In this document: one piece after another, positions 40,010-48,636 of the stretch
How the letters are laid out: each line of letters opens with the position of its first letter
Position numbering within the stretch: the stretch's first letter is position 1
From: JARKQH01 sp964631605
Lineage (GTDB): Bacteria > Verrucomicrobiota > Verrucomicrobiia > Limisphaerales > UBA8199
Assembly: GCA_964631605.1 (NCBI GenBank)
Contig: CAZVYG010000025.1
Coordinates: 1 to 54,439 of the forward strand
Reading direction: 5' to 3'
Length of the DNA stretch: 54,439 nt
Notes under the pieces: model-generated
The model's database searches: none
Seen by the model: the letters and a program-made list of their open reading frames with translations, nothing else
What the model was told of the DNA's origin: nothing
Translations under genes and position numbers: made by a program

Positions 40010-42724
40010 CTAGGCGAAGAGGTCCAGTTGCGGCGGGGGCGCGAGCTGCTTGAGTTTGTCGCGTTCCCGCTGATGGCGCGCCGCCTGGCGGACCATGCCT
40101 TCCGGCGTGAGCTCGGATTCCTCGAGGTTTTGGAGGATTTCCCGGGCCCGCTCGAGGATGGGGCGGGGCACACCAGCCAGGCGGGCGACCTGGATGCCGT
40201 AACTCTTGTCCGTGCCGCCCTCGACGATTTTGTGGAGGAAGACGACCTGGTCGCTCCATTCGCGGACCGCCACGTTGAAGTTTTTGAGGCGGGGGAGGCG
40301 TCCCGCCAGCTCGGTCAATTCGTGGTAATGGGTCGCGAAGAGCGTTTTGGCCCCGATCTGGTTGTGCAAATGCTCGACGATGCTCCACGCCAGGCTCAAG
40401 CCGTCGAAGGTGCTGGTGCCGCGCCCGATTTCGTCAAGAATGATCAGGCTGCGGGCGGTGGCGTGGTTGAGGATGTTGGCGGTCTCGCACATCTCGACCA
40501 TGAAGGTGGATTGGCCGCGGGCCAGGTCGTCGCTGGCGCCGATGCGGGTAAAGATGCGGTCCACCAGGTCAATCCGCGCGCGGGCGGCCGGAACGAACGA
40601 GCCGGTATGGGCCAATAGCACCAGGAGCGCCACCTGCCGGATATAGGTGCTCTTGCCCGCCATGTTGGGGCCGGTGATAAGGGCGATTCGGCACTGGTCG
40701 TCGAAGTCGGTGTCGTTGGGGATGAATCGTTCTTCGACCAGGTGCTGTTCAAGCACCGGGTGGCGCCCGTCGCGAATCTGCAGCCGGCCTTCGTCGCCGA
40801 TTTCCGGCCGGCAGTAACCGTGAAGCCGGGCGGTTTCGGCAAAGCCGGCCAGCACGTCCAGCCGGGCCAGGGCGGCGGCTGTGGCCTGAATCGCCGCCAG
40901 GTGCCCCAGCGCCTCCTCGCGCACTTGTTGAAAAAGCTCGTACTCCAGTTTGAGGCTCCGCTCCTCCGCGCCCAGAATCCGGCCCTCGACTTCCTTGAGT
41001 TCCGGCGTGACGAACCGTTCGCCGTTGGCGATGGTCTGCTTGCGGACGTAATGGGAGGGCACCTTGTCGAGGTTGGCGCGGGTGACTTCGATGTAGTAGC
41101 CGAAAACGGAGTTGAAGCGGATTTTGAGCGATTGGATTCCCGTCCGGTTGATTTCCTCCTGCTGCAGGCTGGCGATCCAATCCTTGCCGCCCCGCATGGC
41201 CGCGCGCAATTCATCCAGCGCGGGGTCAAACCCGTCGCGGATCAGGCCGCCCTCCTTGAGCGCGAGGGGCGGTTCGTCCACGATGGCGCGGGCGATCCGC
41301 TCCGCCAGGGCGGGCAATTCCGTGATGTCGTCCAGCAGTTGCCGCAGCAAAGGGGCGCCGCCGGGGCGCAACGCCTCGGGGGGCGCCAGCGAGTCGTCAT
41401 GGAGGAGATTCTCACCTTCGCGCTGGCTGGCGCGAGCGGCTTCGGTGCGAGCAATCAGGTCCCGCACGGTTTGCCGCAAGCCCGGCAGTTGTTCGAGCCC
41501 CTGGCGCAACGCGACCAGGTCCCGGGCATTGCCCGCGCCGGAGCTCAGCCGGCCGAGGGTCCGTTCCAGATCGCGCACCTGCGCCAGTTGGGCGCGAAAT
41601 TGTTCCAGGGCGGCCGGGTCATCGAGAAAGGCCTGGACGGCGTCCTGGCGCTGGCGGATGGGCTCGGCCGCCGCCAGGGGCTGGGACAGCCAGTCGCGCA
41701 GCCGTCGCGCGCCCATGGGCGTGACCGTGCGGTTGAGCACGCCATAGAGGCAGGCAGTTCTCGGCGCGTCGCGGTGAAGCGGCTCGAGAATCTCTAGGTG
41801 CCGCAGGGTCGTGTAGTCCAGGCCGAGAAAATCGTTGCGCTGGTAGAAGGAAATACGGGTCAGGCTGGCGGCGTCCCGCCGCAGATGCTGGGTCAAATAG
41901 TGCAGCAGGGCGCCGGCGGCCCCGATGGCGGCGGGGCGGTCCTTGAGACCGAACCCATCCAGCGAGGCGACTTTGAAATGGTCGCGCACGGTGAAGATGG
42001 CTGTTTCGGGGGCGAAGACCCAATCCTCGTAACCATTGAGCATCCAGCCAAAGGCTGCGCCGCTGGTCACGGGCAGGTTGGAGTTCCCACCCGCCGGCGC
42101 GGGGGACGCCGGGGAGTGCGGCCTGGCCCAAGCCGTGCCGGCGGGCGGCTGCGCCGGCCGCGGCCCGCCCCCGCGCAAGAGGTCGCGAAGGGCGGCCGCT
42201 TCGGCCGGGTGGATGATTTCCGCGGGGCGAAGCCGTTGCAGTTCGGTCAGCAGGGCGGTTTCGCCCTCGAGCTCGGTCGTCTGAAAATCGCCGGTGGTCA
42301 GGTCGGCAAACGCCAGGCCGAAAGTCGAGCCGGCAGGACAAACCGCGGCGAGGAAATTGTTGCGCTCGGCTGCGAGCATCCGCTCGTCGAAATGCGTGCC
42401 GGGACTTAGAATCTGCGTGACCTCGCGTTTCACCAGTTGGCCCGGCCGCGCATCTTCCATCTGGTCGCAAATGGCCACCTTTCGCCCGGCTTTGAGCAGC
42501 CTGCCGATGTAACTGTTGGCGGCGTGGTAGGGGATGCCGCACATGGGGACCACGCCGCGGCGGGTCAGGGCGACATTGAGCAATTGGGCCCCCACCTGGG
42601 CGTCCTCAAAAAACATTTCGTAAAAGTCGCCCAGCCGGAACAGCAGCAGCGCGTCCTTGGGCAGTTCGCTCTTGATCCGGCGATACTGCGCCATCATCGG
42701 CGTAAGTTGTCCGTCACTGGCCAT
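40010..42724 (-). CDS. mutS: DNA mismatch repair protein MutS
   Basis: 904 residues. The N-terminal mismatch-binding motif LGDFYEMF (Phe34, Glu36) is intact, followed by MCGIPYHA and the connector, lever and clamp domains (YFIEV-type segment FGYYIEVTRANLDKVP). The ATPase has Walker A GPNMAGKSTYIRQ near residue 685, then GASDDLARGQSTFMVEM, the Walker B LIILDEIGRGTSTFDG and FATHYHEL. It recognises mismatches and recruits MutL. It is convergent with the phosphatase gene (26 bp apart) and divergent from cbiM. Confidence 0.97.
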   Translation of the reverse strand: MASDGQLTPMMAQYRRIKSELPKDALLLFRLGDFYEMFFEDAQVGAQLLNVALTRRGVVPMCGIPYHAANSYIGRLLKAGRKVAICDQMEDARPGQLVKREVTQILSPGTHFDERMLAAERNNFLAAVCPAGSTFGLAFADLTTGDFQTTELEGETALLTELQRLRPAEIIHPAEAAALRDLLRGGGPRPAQPPAGTAWARPHSPASPAPAGGNSNLPVTSGAAFGWMLNGYEDWVFAPETAIFTVRDHFKVASLDGFGLKDRPAAIGAAGALLHYLTQHLRRDAASLTRISFYQRNDFLGLDYTTLRHLEILEPLHRDAPRTACLYGVLNRTVTPMGARRLRDWLSQPLAAAEPIRQRQDAVQAFLDDPAALEQFRAQLAQVRDLERTLGRLSSGAGNARDLVALRQGLEQLPGLRQTVRDLIARTEAARASQREGENLLHDDSLAPPEALRPGGAPLLRQLLDDITELPALAERIARAIVDEPPLALKEGGLIRDGFDPALDELRAAMRGGKDWIASLQQEEINRTGIQSLKIRFNSVFGYYIEVTRANLDKVPSHYVRKQTIANGERFVTPELKEVEGRILGAEERSLKLEYELFQQVREEALGHLAAIQATAAALARLDVLAGFAETARLHGYCRPEIGDEGRLQIRDGRHPVLEQHLVEERFIPNDTDFDDQCRIALITGPNMAGKSTYIRQVALLVLLAHTGSFVPAARARIDLVDRIFTRIGASDDLARGQSTFMVEMCETANILNHATARSLIILDEIGRGTSTFDGLSLAWSIVEHLHNQIGAKTLFATHYHELTELAGRLPRLKNFNVAVREWSDQVVFLHKIVEGGTDKSYGIQVARLAGVPRPILERAREILQNLEESELTPEGMVRQAARHQRERDKLKQLAPPPQLDLFA

Positions 42725-42789
42725 GTCTTGAAACCTTAGACACCTTCTCAGGCCAGGTCGAAAAAATTAAGGCAAAAAGACAAAAGAAA

Positions 42790-42915
42790 GGGCGAGGCAT
42801 CGTTAAGGAGATCGGCGCTCCCGCACGCGGGATGATAGCCACCGCAGTGGCAAGTCCTGACGCCCCGGAACAAAGATCTCGAATCCGGTATTTGGACCGA
42901 ACGTATGCCTCGCCT
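42790..42915 (+). promoter_or_regulatory. Candidate structured leader RNA before the cbiMQO genes
   Basis: A closing stem pairs GGCGAGGCATCGTT (42791-42804) with AACGTATGCCTCGCC (42900-42914), 14 pairs with a single bulged T. Nested inside are GAGATC/GATCTC (42808-42813 with 42875-42880), GGCG/CGCC (42814-42817 with 42861-42864), and two hairpins, CCCG-CACG-CGGG (42820-42831) and GCCAC-CGCA-GTGGC (42838-42851). CCGGA (42865-42869) and TCCGG (42884-42888) offer an alternative pairing. A second hairpin, GCCGG-ACAG-CCGGC, follows at about 42930-42943. The whole ends ~180 bp before cbiM. The size suits a metal-responsive riboswitch, but I do not recognise a known class; it could also be DNA-level structure. 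Confidence 0.4.
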
Positions 42916-43095
42916 CCTCACCTTCGACGCCGGACAGCCGGCCCGCAACCAAAAGTTATTCACAGTATGCACCGTCCCCGCTGCCGGCCCCCTCCAGCCC
43001 GCCCTCCCCGCCCACCCACATAACTGGATTGCCTCCCCGTACGCTCCAGGGCTATTCTGAATTGGGCGCGGTCCGAGGGTTCGGGCCAGACTCGA

Positions 43096-44064
43096 ATGCA
43101 TTTACCGGATGGATTTTTGGACACGAAGACGGCGCTGCTCTCGGCGGGAGTGGCGGCCGCGGGGGTGGGGTTTGCCGTCCGCCAGGTGCGCCTGACGCTG
43201 GAACCGCGGCGGATGCCGTTGCTGGGATTGGCGGCGGCATTTGTGTTTGCCGCCCAGATGCTGAATTTCCCGGTGGTGGGGGGGACTTCCGGGCATTTGA
43301 CGGGCGGGGTGCTCACGGCGGTCCTGCTGGGACCGGCCGCGGCGATGGTGGTGTTGACGTGCGTGTTGGTGGTTCAATGCCTGGTTTTTGCCGACGGCGG
43401 GTTGATGGCCCTGGGCGCCAACGTGTTTAACATGGCGATTTTGAGCGTCGGGGTCGGTTATTTTGCTTTTTGGGCCGCCGCCCGGCTGGTGCGGGGCAAC
43501 TCGGTTCGTTCGACCGTCTTTGCCGCCGCTTTTGCCGGCTGGGTCGGGACGGTTCTGGCTTCGATTTCGGCGGCCGGACAGTTGGCGCTTTCGGGCACGG
43601 TGCCGTGGGGTCTGGCGTTTCCGGCGATGGCCAACGTGCACATGCTCATCGGCATTGGCGAGGGGCTGGCCACGGGCCTGATCACGCTGGCGGTGTTGCG
43701 AATCCGGCCGGAACTGGTGGCCGGAGCGCAGGCGCACACGACGGCCCCGGGATGGGCCTGGGTGCCTTATGGCTTGTTGATTGCCATCGGGTTGGCGGTG
43801 TTTGTCGCGCCGTTTGCCTCGCCCTGGCCGGACGGGCTGGAATCTGTGGCTGCAAAACTGGGGTTTGAGGAACGGGCGGGCGGCCCGGCCATTGCCGCAC
43901 CGTTTCCCGATTACGAGGTGCCGGGGCTCGGTTCGGCGACTTGGGCGACCGCGGTGGCGGGGCTGGTCGGCACCGTGCTGGCCTTCGGAGCCGCCTATCT
44001 TCTGGCGCGGCTGCTGGTGCCTGCGCTCGAGACCACCAAGAAGGATGCGCCTTCCGGGAACTGA
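43096..44064 (+). CDS. cbiM: Nickel/cobalt ECF transporter substrate-binding membrane protein CbiM (with PDGLE tail)
   Basis: 322 residues. It starts directly with MHLPDGFLD, the metal-binding N-terminus (free amino group plus His2) of CbiM/NikM. QMLNFPVVGGTSGHLTGG follows at about 55-72, and ANVHMLIGIGEG near 185. A second part from about 230 has one membrane segment and FASPWPDGLESVA, the PDGLE/CbiN-like domain, then a final membrane helix; the S-component and its accessory protein are thus fused. It imports Ni2+ or Co2+ with CbiQ and CbiO encoded next. LarBC nearby makes nickel a reasonable guess, but the sequence does not settle the metal. Confidence 0.9.
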   Translation: MHLPDGFLDTKTALLSAGVAAAGVGFAVRQVRLTLEPRRMPLLGLAAAFVFAAQMLNFPVVGGTSGHLTGGVLTAVLLGPAAAMVVLTCVLVVQCLVFADGGLMALGANVFNMAILSVGVGYFAFWAAARLVRGNSVRSTVFAAAFAGWVGTVLASISAAGQLALSGTVPWGLAFPAMANVHMLIGIGEGLATGLITLAVLRIRPELVAGAQAHTTAPGWAWVPYGLLIAIGLAVFVAPFASPWPDGLESVAAKLGFEERAGGPAIAAPFPDYEVPGLGSATWATAVAGLVGTVLAFGAAYLLARLLVPALETTKKDAPSGN

Positions 44065-44650
44065 GCCAGGCCGCACGTCCGTGCTGCATCGGCTGTCCCC
44101 CGGCCTGAAGCTGGGGGCAACCCTGGCGGTGGTGGTGGCGGTCGTGCTCATGCCCCGGCGTCCCGACGTGGTTTACGTCCTGCCGGCGACGCTTCTGCTC
44201 GGGCTGTGGCCGCTGGCCCGCATGCCGCTGAGCTTCGCGTTGCGCCGCATGATCGTCGCCGAGTTCTTCATCCTCGGCATGGCGCTGCTGACCCTGCTGG
44301 CTCCGGACGCCATGCCGATTTTCCTGGCCGCCTTGATCAAGAGCAACCTCTCCATTTTTGCCATGGTGCTGCTGATCTGGACCACCCCCTTCCAAAGCCT
44401 CCTGCAACAGTTGCGCCGGATGGGACTGCCCGGGGTGATGGTGACCACCCTGGCGCTGATGTATCGTTACCTCCCGGTGCTGGCGGAGGAATCCAACCGC
44501 ATGCAGCGCGCCCGGGCCAGCCGCACGTTTTCTCCCGGCCGCCGCCTGGCCTGGCACACCCTCACCATCATCATCGGCCAGCTCTTCGTTCGCGCCGCCG
44601 ACCGCGCGGAACGCATTTATCTGGCCATGTGTGCCCGGGGGTGGAGATGA
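44045..44650 (+). CDS. cbiQ: ECF transporter transmembrane component CbiQ
   Basis: About 201 residues from the ATG at 44045, overlapping the cbiM end by 20 nt; a GTG at 44081 (VLHRLSPGLKLG) is an equally plausible start. The protein is short for CbiQ. Membrane segments precede the coupling helices, and LQQLRRMGLPGVMVTTLALMYRYLPVL plus RARASRTF are the typical coupling-motif regions (shown in parts) that contact the ATPase. Its stop overlaps the cbiO ATG. Confidence 0.82.
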   Translation: MRLPGTEPGRTSVLHRLSPGLKLGATLAVVVAVVLMPRRPDVVYVLPATLLLGLWPLARMPLSFALRRMIVAEFFILGMALLTLLAPDAMPIFLAALIKSNLSIFAMVLLIWTTPFQSLLQQLRRMGLPGVMVTTLALMYRYLPVLAEESNRMQRARASRTFSPGRRLAWHTLTIIIGQLFVRAADRAERIYLAMCARGWR

Positions 44651-45402
44651 AGCTGGCCGTCGAAATCAACCACCTGTCCTACCGCTACCCGCCTCGGGGC
44701 CGGCTGGCGCTGGATGACATTACCTTCGCGGTGGCTCCGGACGAATGTGTGGCCGTGCTGGGCCCCAATGGGGCGGGCAAATCCACCCTGCTGCTGCACC
44801 TCAACGGCCTGCTGCCGGAGAAACTGCCTGCAAACTCGAACGTGCGCATAGACGGAATTCCGTTGACGCCCGAGACCGTCCACACCGTGCGCCAAAAGGT
44901 GGGGCTGCTGTTTCAAGACCCGGACGATCAGTTGATTTCAGCCACCGTTTTCGAGGACGTGGCGTTTGGTCCGCGGCAACTGGGCATGGACGGGCCGGTG
45001 TTGCGGTCGTTGGTCGAGCATTCGCTCCAACTGGTCGGCCTGGCCGGGTTCGAGGATCGCGAACCGCACCGCCTGAGCCATGGGGAAAAGCGGCGTGTCT
45101 GTTTGGCCGGGGTGCTGGCTTGCCGTCCGAGCGTGCTGGTGCTCGACGAGCCCACCAGCGATCTGGACCCGCGCGGCCGCCGGGATTTCAAACACCTGCT
45201 GCAGAACCTGCCCGGCGCCAAGATCGTCGCCACCCACGACCTCGAGCTGGTGGTGGACCTCTGCTCCCGCGTGCTGATCCTCGACGAGGGCAAACTGGTG
45301 GCGCAAGGGCCCACCGTGGCTTTGCTCTCGGACGAGCCGCTCATGCTGGCGCACGGTTTGGAAAAGCCGCACAGCCTGCTGCACCGCCACCCGCATGGAT
45401 GA
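44647..45402 (+). CDS. cbiO: ECF transporter ATPase CbiO
   Basis: 251 residues. Walker A GPNGAGKST at 39-47; Q-loop in FQDPDDQLISATVFEDVAFGP, typical for ECF ATPases; signature LSHGEKRRV; Walker B VLVLDEPTSDLDP; switch His in ATHDLELV. It energises the CbiM-CbiQ module. ATGA overlap with cbiQ indicates coupled translation. The tail ends HSLLHRHPHG, with three His that may bind metal. Confidence 0.93.
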   Translation: MKLAVEINHLSYRYPPRGRLALDDITFAVAPDECVAVLGPNGAGKSTLLLHLNGLLPEKLPANSNVRIDGIPLTPETVHTVRQKVGLLFQDPDDQLISATVFEDVAFGPRQLGMDGPVLRSLVEHSLQLVGLAGFEDREPHRLSHGEKRRVCLAGVLACRPSVLVLDEPTSDLDPRGRRDFKHLLQNLPGAKIVATHDLELVVDLCSRVLILDEGKLVAQGPTVALLSDEPLMLAHGLEKPHSLLHRHPHG

Positions 45403-45517
45403 GGCGCGGAAGGACGAACCCCGGAAGCTGGCGCGGCCCCGCCGTCCCGGCGTCACGGTTCGGACTCGGTTGGACCATCAGCGATTTAATTGCCGGCGTA
45501 AGGGATGTCATCGAAAT

Positions 45518-48349
45518 ATGCAAAATAAACCAATCTCAATTTCGTTCCGGGGGTGGTTGCCCTTTGCCGCCATCGTCCTTGCTGCGACAGTGCTTCGTGC
45601 CGCCGAAAGACCGGACTGGTTGATCAATCCCGCGGCTTATAAGGCGCAAATGCACCGCGCGCCAAACAATGGCGCGGTCGAGTTGAACAACGGCCTTGCG
45701 CGCCGCGTCATTTCGCTGCAGCCGGGCACAGCCACGATCGGCCTGGACAACCTGATTACCGGCGAATCGCTGCTGCGCTCGGCGCGGGCGGAAGCGTTGG
45801 TCGAGTTGAATGGCCAGAAATTCAAAATCGGCGGGTTGGTCGGCCAACCGGCGCACAATTTCCTGAAAACGGAATGGCTCGCCGCGATGAAACCCGATCC
45901 GCTGGCCTGGCAAGGCGTGGGCATGCGAACCGGCCCCACGGTGAAGCGCTTTGATTGGCTGCCGCGCAAGGAGTGGCTCACGGTCGCGCCCGTCTGGCCG
46001 CCGCCGGGCGTGCGCTTGACGCTGGAATTCGCGCCCACGCCGGAATTGCTCGAAACCGTGGCCGCCAATGGCAACGCCAGGCGCGAAGTGTTGATCGAGG
46101 ACGATTTCGCCACATTGTCCGCTGATTGGAAACTCCACGCCAGCCCCGCCTCGCCGCGCTCCTCGTTTCAAAACGAAGGGAAACCGGGGGAGATCATGGC
46201 GCTGGAAAACAGCGCGGTGTTTGCCGAGCGCGCCCTGCCGGCGGGAGTGACAGTGGTGCAGGCGTTGATTGATCCCGGCACGGATAAGAGCGCGAGCTGG
46301 GGGCCGGGCCTCGCGCTGGTGTGGCCCAGGCGCGTCGTCAAAATTTATCTGCGTCCCGGCAAAGGCGTTTTGGGCGTGTCAAACAACGGCGACGAGGCGG
46401 AACTGGACGTCATCGAGGCTGGCACACCGTATTGGCTGCGGATGCACATCCAGACGGGCGCGGTGCGCTGCGATTTTTCCCGCGACGGCCAGGCCTGGAA
46501 GACCGCGCAAACGATCAACCTCCCGCCCAGCCTTGGCGCGCCCGCGGCGGCGCGCGTTGGCAAGCTCTCCAGGAGCGGCGGCGCGGAGGATTTTCCTGAA
46601 AAAGGAAATCTGGAGCGCTGCCAGATCAAACATTTCGCCGCGTTCGGCAAGGTGTTGAAGGACCCCCAGGCGCCGGCATCGGCGCTGGCCCAGGCGCGCG
46701 TGTTTGTGCAGTACGAACTTTATGACGGCCTGCCGCTGTTCGCCAAATGGCTGACGGTTTCCAATGGCGCCAACGAAACCATCACCCTCAACACCTTCAC
46801 CGTCGAACAACTGGCGGTCGTGGAGCCGGAGTCCATTGTGGACGGCACCCCCAACAATTTCCGGACGGAATACCGCAACCTGGAGGTCTTCAGCGATTTT
46901 TCCTTTGGCGGCAACATGACCGGCAAGGCCGACGCCCCGGCCATCCGCTGGAAAACCGATCCGCTGTACCGCACGCAGGTGCATTATGAACGGCAGACGC
47001 CTTGTTTGCTCGAGTGTGCCCCCGCGCCTGGCCCGGCGGCGGAGATCAAGCCGCGGGAGACCTTCGAGACCCTCCGCGTGTTTGAGTTGATCCATGATAA
47101 CGCCGACCGCGAACGGCGCGGCCTGGCCGTGCGCCGCGCGTATCGCGCGCTGGCGCCGTGGGTGCAGGAAAACCCAATCCTGATGCACGTGCGCAGCGCC
47201 AGTCCGGCGGCGGTGAAGGCGGCAGTGGACCAATGCGCGGACGTGGGGTTTGAAATGGTTATCATGACCTTCGGCAGCGGGTTCAACATCGAGAATGAAC
47301 GACCGGAATATCTGGCGCAGATCAAGGAGCTGGCCGATTACGCCAAAAGCAAGGGCCTGGCTCTCGGCGGCTATTCGCTGCTGGCCAGCCGCAGCATCAA
47401 CGCGGAAAACGACGCCATCAACCCCGTTACGGGCCGCCCCGGCGGGATGCGTTTCGGCAACTCGCCCTGCCTGGGCAGCAAATGGGGCCAGGACTATTTT
47501 CGCAAGCTGTACCAGTTTTTCGAGAAAACCGGCTGCGCCATCCTGGAACATGACGGCTCGTATCCCGGCGATGTCTGCGCCTCCACCAACCACCCCGGTC
47601 ATCACGGCCTGGATGACTCGCTTTGGACGCAATGGAAAACCATCAGTGACTTCTACAAATGGTGCCGCGCGCGGGGCATTTATCTCAATGTGCCGGACTG
47701 GTATTATCTGGCCGGCTCGACCAAGTGCGGCATGGGCTACCGCGAAACCAACTGGTCGCTGCCGCGCGACCAGCAGGAGCTCATCGAGCGTCAGAACATC
47801 TTTGACGGCACCTGGGAAAAAACGCCGAGCATGGGCTGGATGTTTGTGCCGCTGGTCGAGTACCAGGGCGGTGGCGCGGCGGCCACCATCGAGCCCTTGA
47901 AAGATCACCTGGACCATTACGAGACGCGCCTGGCCAACCTGTTTGGCGCGGGCGTCCAGGCCTGCTATCGCGGGCCGCGCTTGTACGATGCCCCGGAAAC
48001 GCGCGCCGTGGTCAAGCGTTGGGTGGATTTCTACAAGCAGCACCGGGCCATCCTGGACAGCGACCTCATCCATCTGCGCCGCCCCGATGGCCGCGATTGG
48101 GATGGCTGGCTGCATGTGAACCCCGCCTTGCCCGAGCGCGGCCTGGCGATGATTTACAATCCGCTCAGTGAGCCGATTGAGCGCGAAATCCGGTTGCCAC
48201 TGTATTACACCGGCTTGACCGGTCGCGCGGTGGTCCAGGTCGAGAACGGCAAGCCTGTCAAGGTCTCGCTGGCTCGTGATTACACCGTGATCGTCAAGGT
48301 CAGAGTGCCCGCGCGCGGGCGGACGTGGCTGGTGGTGAAAGAAAAGTAA
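45518..48349 (+). CDS. Secreted glycosidase-like TIM-barrel protein with inserted lectin-like domain
   Basis: 943 residues from the ATG at 45518. Signal peptide (GWLPFAAIVLAATVLRAAE) at about 13-31. The N-terminal beta-sandwich (NNGAVELNNGLARRVISLQPG) resembles alpha-galactosidase N-domains. A concanavalin/DUF1349-like insertion spans about 200-385 (DDFATLSADWKL, ALIDPGTDKSASWGPGLALVW, YWLRMHIQTGAVRCDFSRDG, in parts). The barrel follows (GFEMVIMTFGSGFNIEN, KSKGLALGGYSLLASRS, CAILEHDGSYPGD), then a C-terminal beta domain. The pattern recalls clan GH-D (GH27/36) enzymes, with Asp in EHDGSYPGD as a candidate nucleophile, but I cannot assign a family. It lies 115 bp after cbiO and is probably an independent unit. 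Confidence 0.65.
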   Translation: MQNKPISISFRGWLPFAAIVLAATVLRAAERPDWLINPAAYKAQMHRAPNNGAVELNNGLARRVISLQPGTATIGLDNLITGESLLRSARAEALVELNGQKFKIGGLVGQPAHNFLKTEWLAAMKPDPLAWQGVGMRTGPTVKRFDWLPRKEWLTVAPVWPPPGVRLTLEFAPTPELLETVAANGNARREVLIEDDFATLSADWKLHASPASPRSSFQNEGKPGEIMALENSAVFAERALPAGVTVVQALIDPGTDKSASWGPGLALVWPRRVVKIYLRPGKGVLGVSNNGDEAELDVIEAGTPYWLRMHIQTGAVRCDFSRDGQAWKTAQTINLPPSLGAPAAARVGKLSRSGGAEDFPEKGNLERCQIKHFAAFGKVLKDPQAPASALAQARVFVQYELYDGLPLFAKWLTVSNGANETITLNTFTVEQLAVVEPESIVDGTPNNFRTEYRNLEVFSDFSFGGNMTGKADAPAIRWKTDPLYRTQVHYERQTPCLLECAPAPGPAAEIKPRETFETLRVFELIHDNADRERRGLAVRRAYRALAPWVQENPILMHVRSASPAAVKAAVDQCADVGFEMVIMTFGSGFNIENERPEYLAQIKELADYAKSKGLALGGYSLLASRSINAENDAINPVTGRPGGMRFGNSPCLGSKWGQDYFRKLYQFFEKTGCAILEHDGSYPGDVCASTNHPGHHGLDDSLWTQWKTISDFYKWCRARGIYLNVPDWYYLAGSTKCGMGYRETNWSLPRDQQELIERQNIFDGTWEKTPSMGWMFVPLVEYQGGGAAATIEPLKDHLDHYETRLANLFGAGVQACYRGPRLYDAPETRAVVKRWVDFYKQHRAILDSDLIHLRRPDGRDWDGWLHVNPALPERGLAMIYNPLSEPIEREIRLPLYYTGLTGRAVVQVENGKPVKVSLARDYTVIVKVRVPARGRTWLVVKEK

Positions 48350-48636
48350 TACCGAAATCGGAAATCCGAATGCCGAAGCGCGACAACCCATGAAGGCATT
48401 GGCGCTGGTCTTCGGGTTTCAAGGTTCCTTGGATGATTCGAACGAAGGAAACAGGGCCGCTGATGGCCGAGGCTTGTCTCCCCCCTCCGGTTCGTTTGCG
48501 CGAGGTCATTAGTAGTCCGATCAGCGGGAGTCCATCCCTTGGCGCTGGTGAATTCAGCCTTGGGACTGCGGTTGGCATGCCAATGAAGGCCAGTTCTGGC
48601 GCTTGGCGCAGGCGGGCCCGAGGTTGAACCCCACTG
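48350..48636. other. Intergenic region between convergent genes, with heptad-like repeat
   Basis: 287 bp. At 48353-48378 a near-tandem heptad (GAAATCG, GAAATCC, GAATGCC, GAA) occurs whose reverse strand reads 'FGIRISDFGI'. Spurious proteins with this peptide are, as I recall, common in Verrucomicrobia, which suggests a dispersed element. No gene is supported. Confidence 0.4.

Noticed and set aside
42790..42915. Cobalamin riboswitch before cbiM
   Set aside because: GCCAC...GTGGC and CCCGCA strings recall parts of the cobalamin motif, but the order and total length (about 126 nt) do not fit and the conserved core is missing. Kept only as an unassigned structured leader.
46379..48391. A 670-codon open frame on the minus strand
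   Set aside because: Antisense to the glycosidase-like gene, low-complexity translation.
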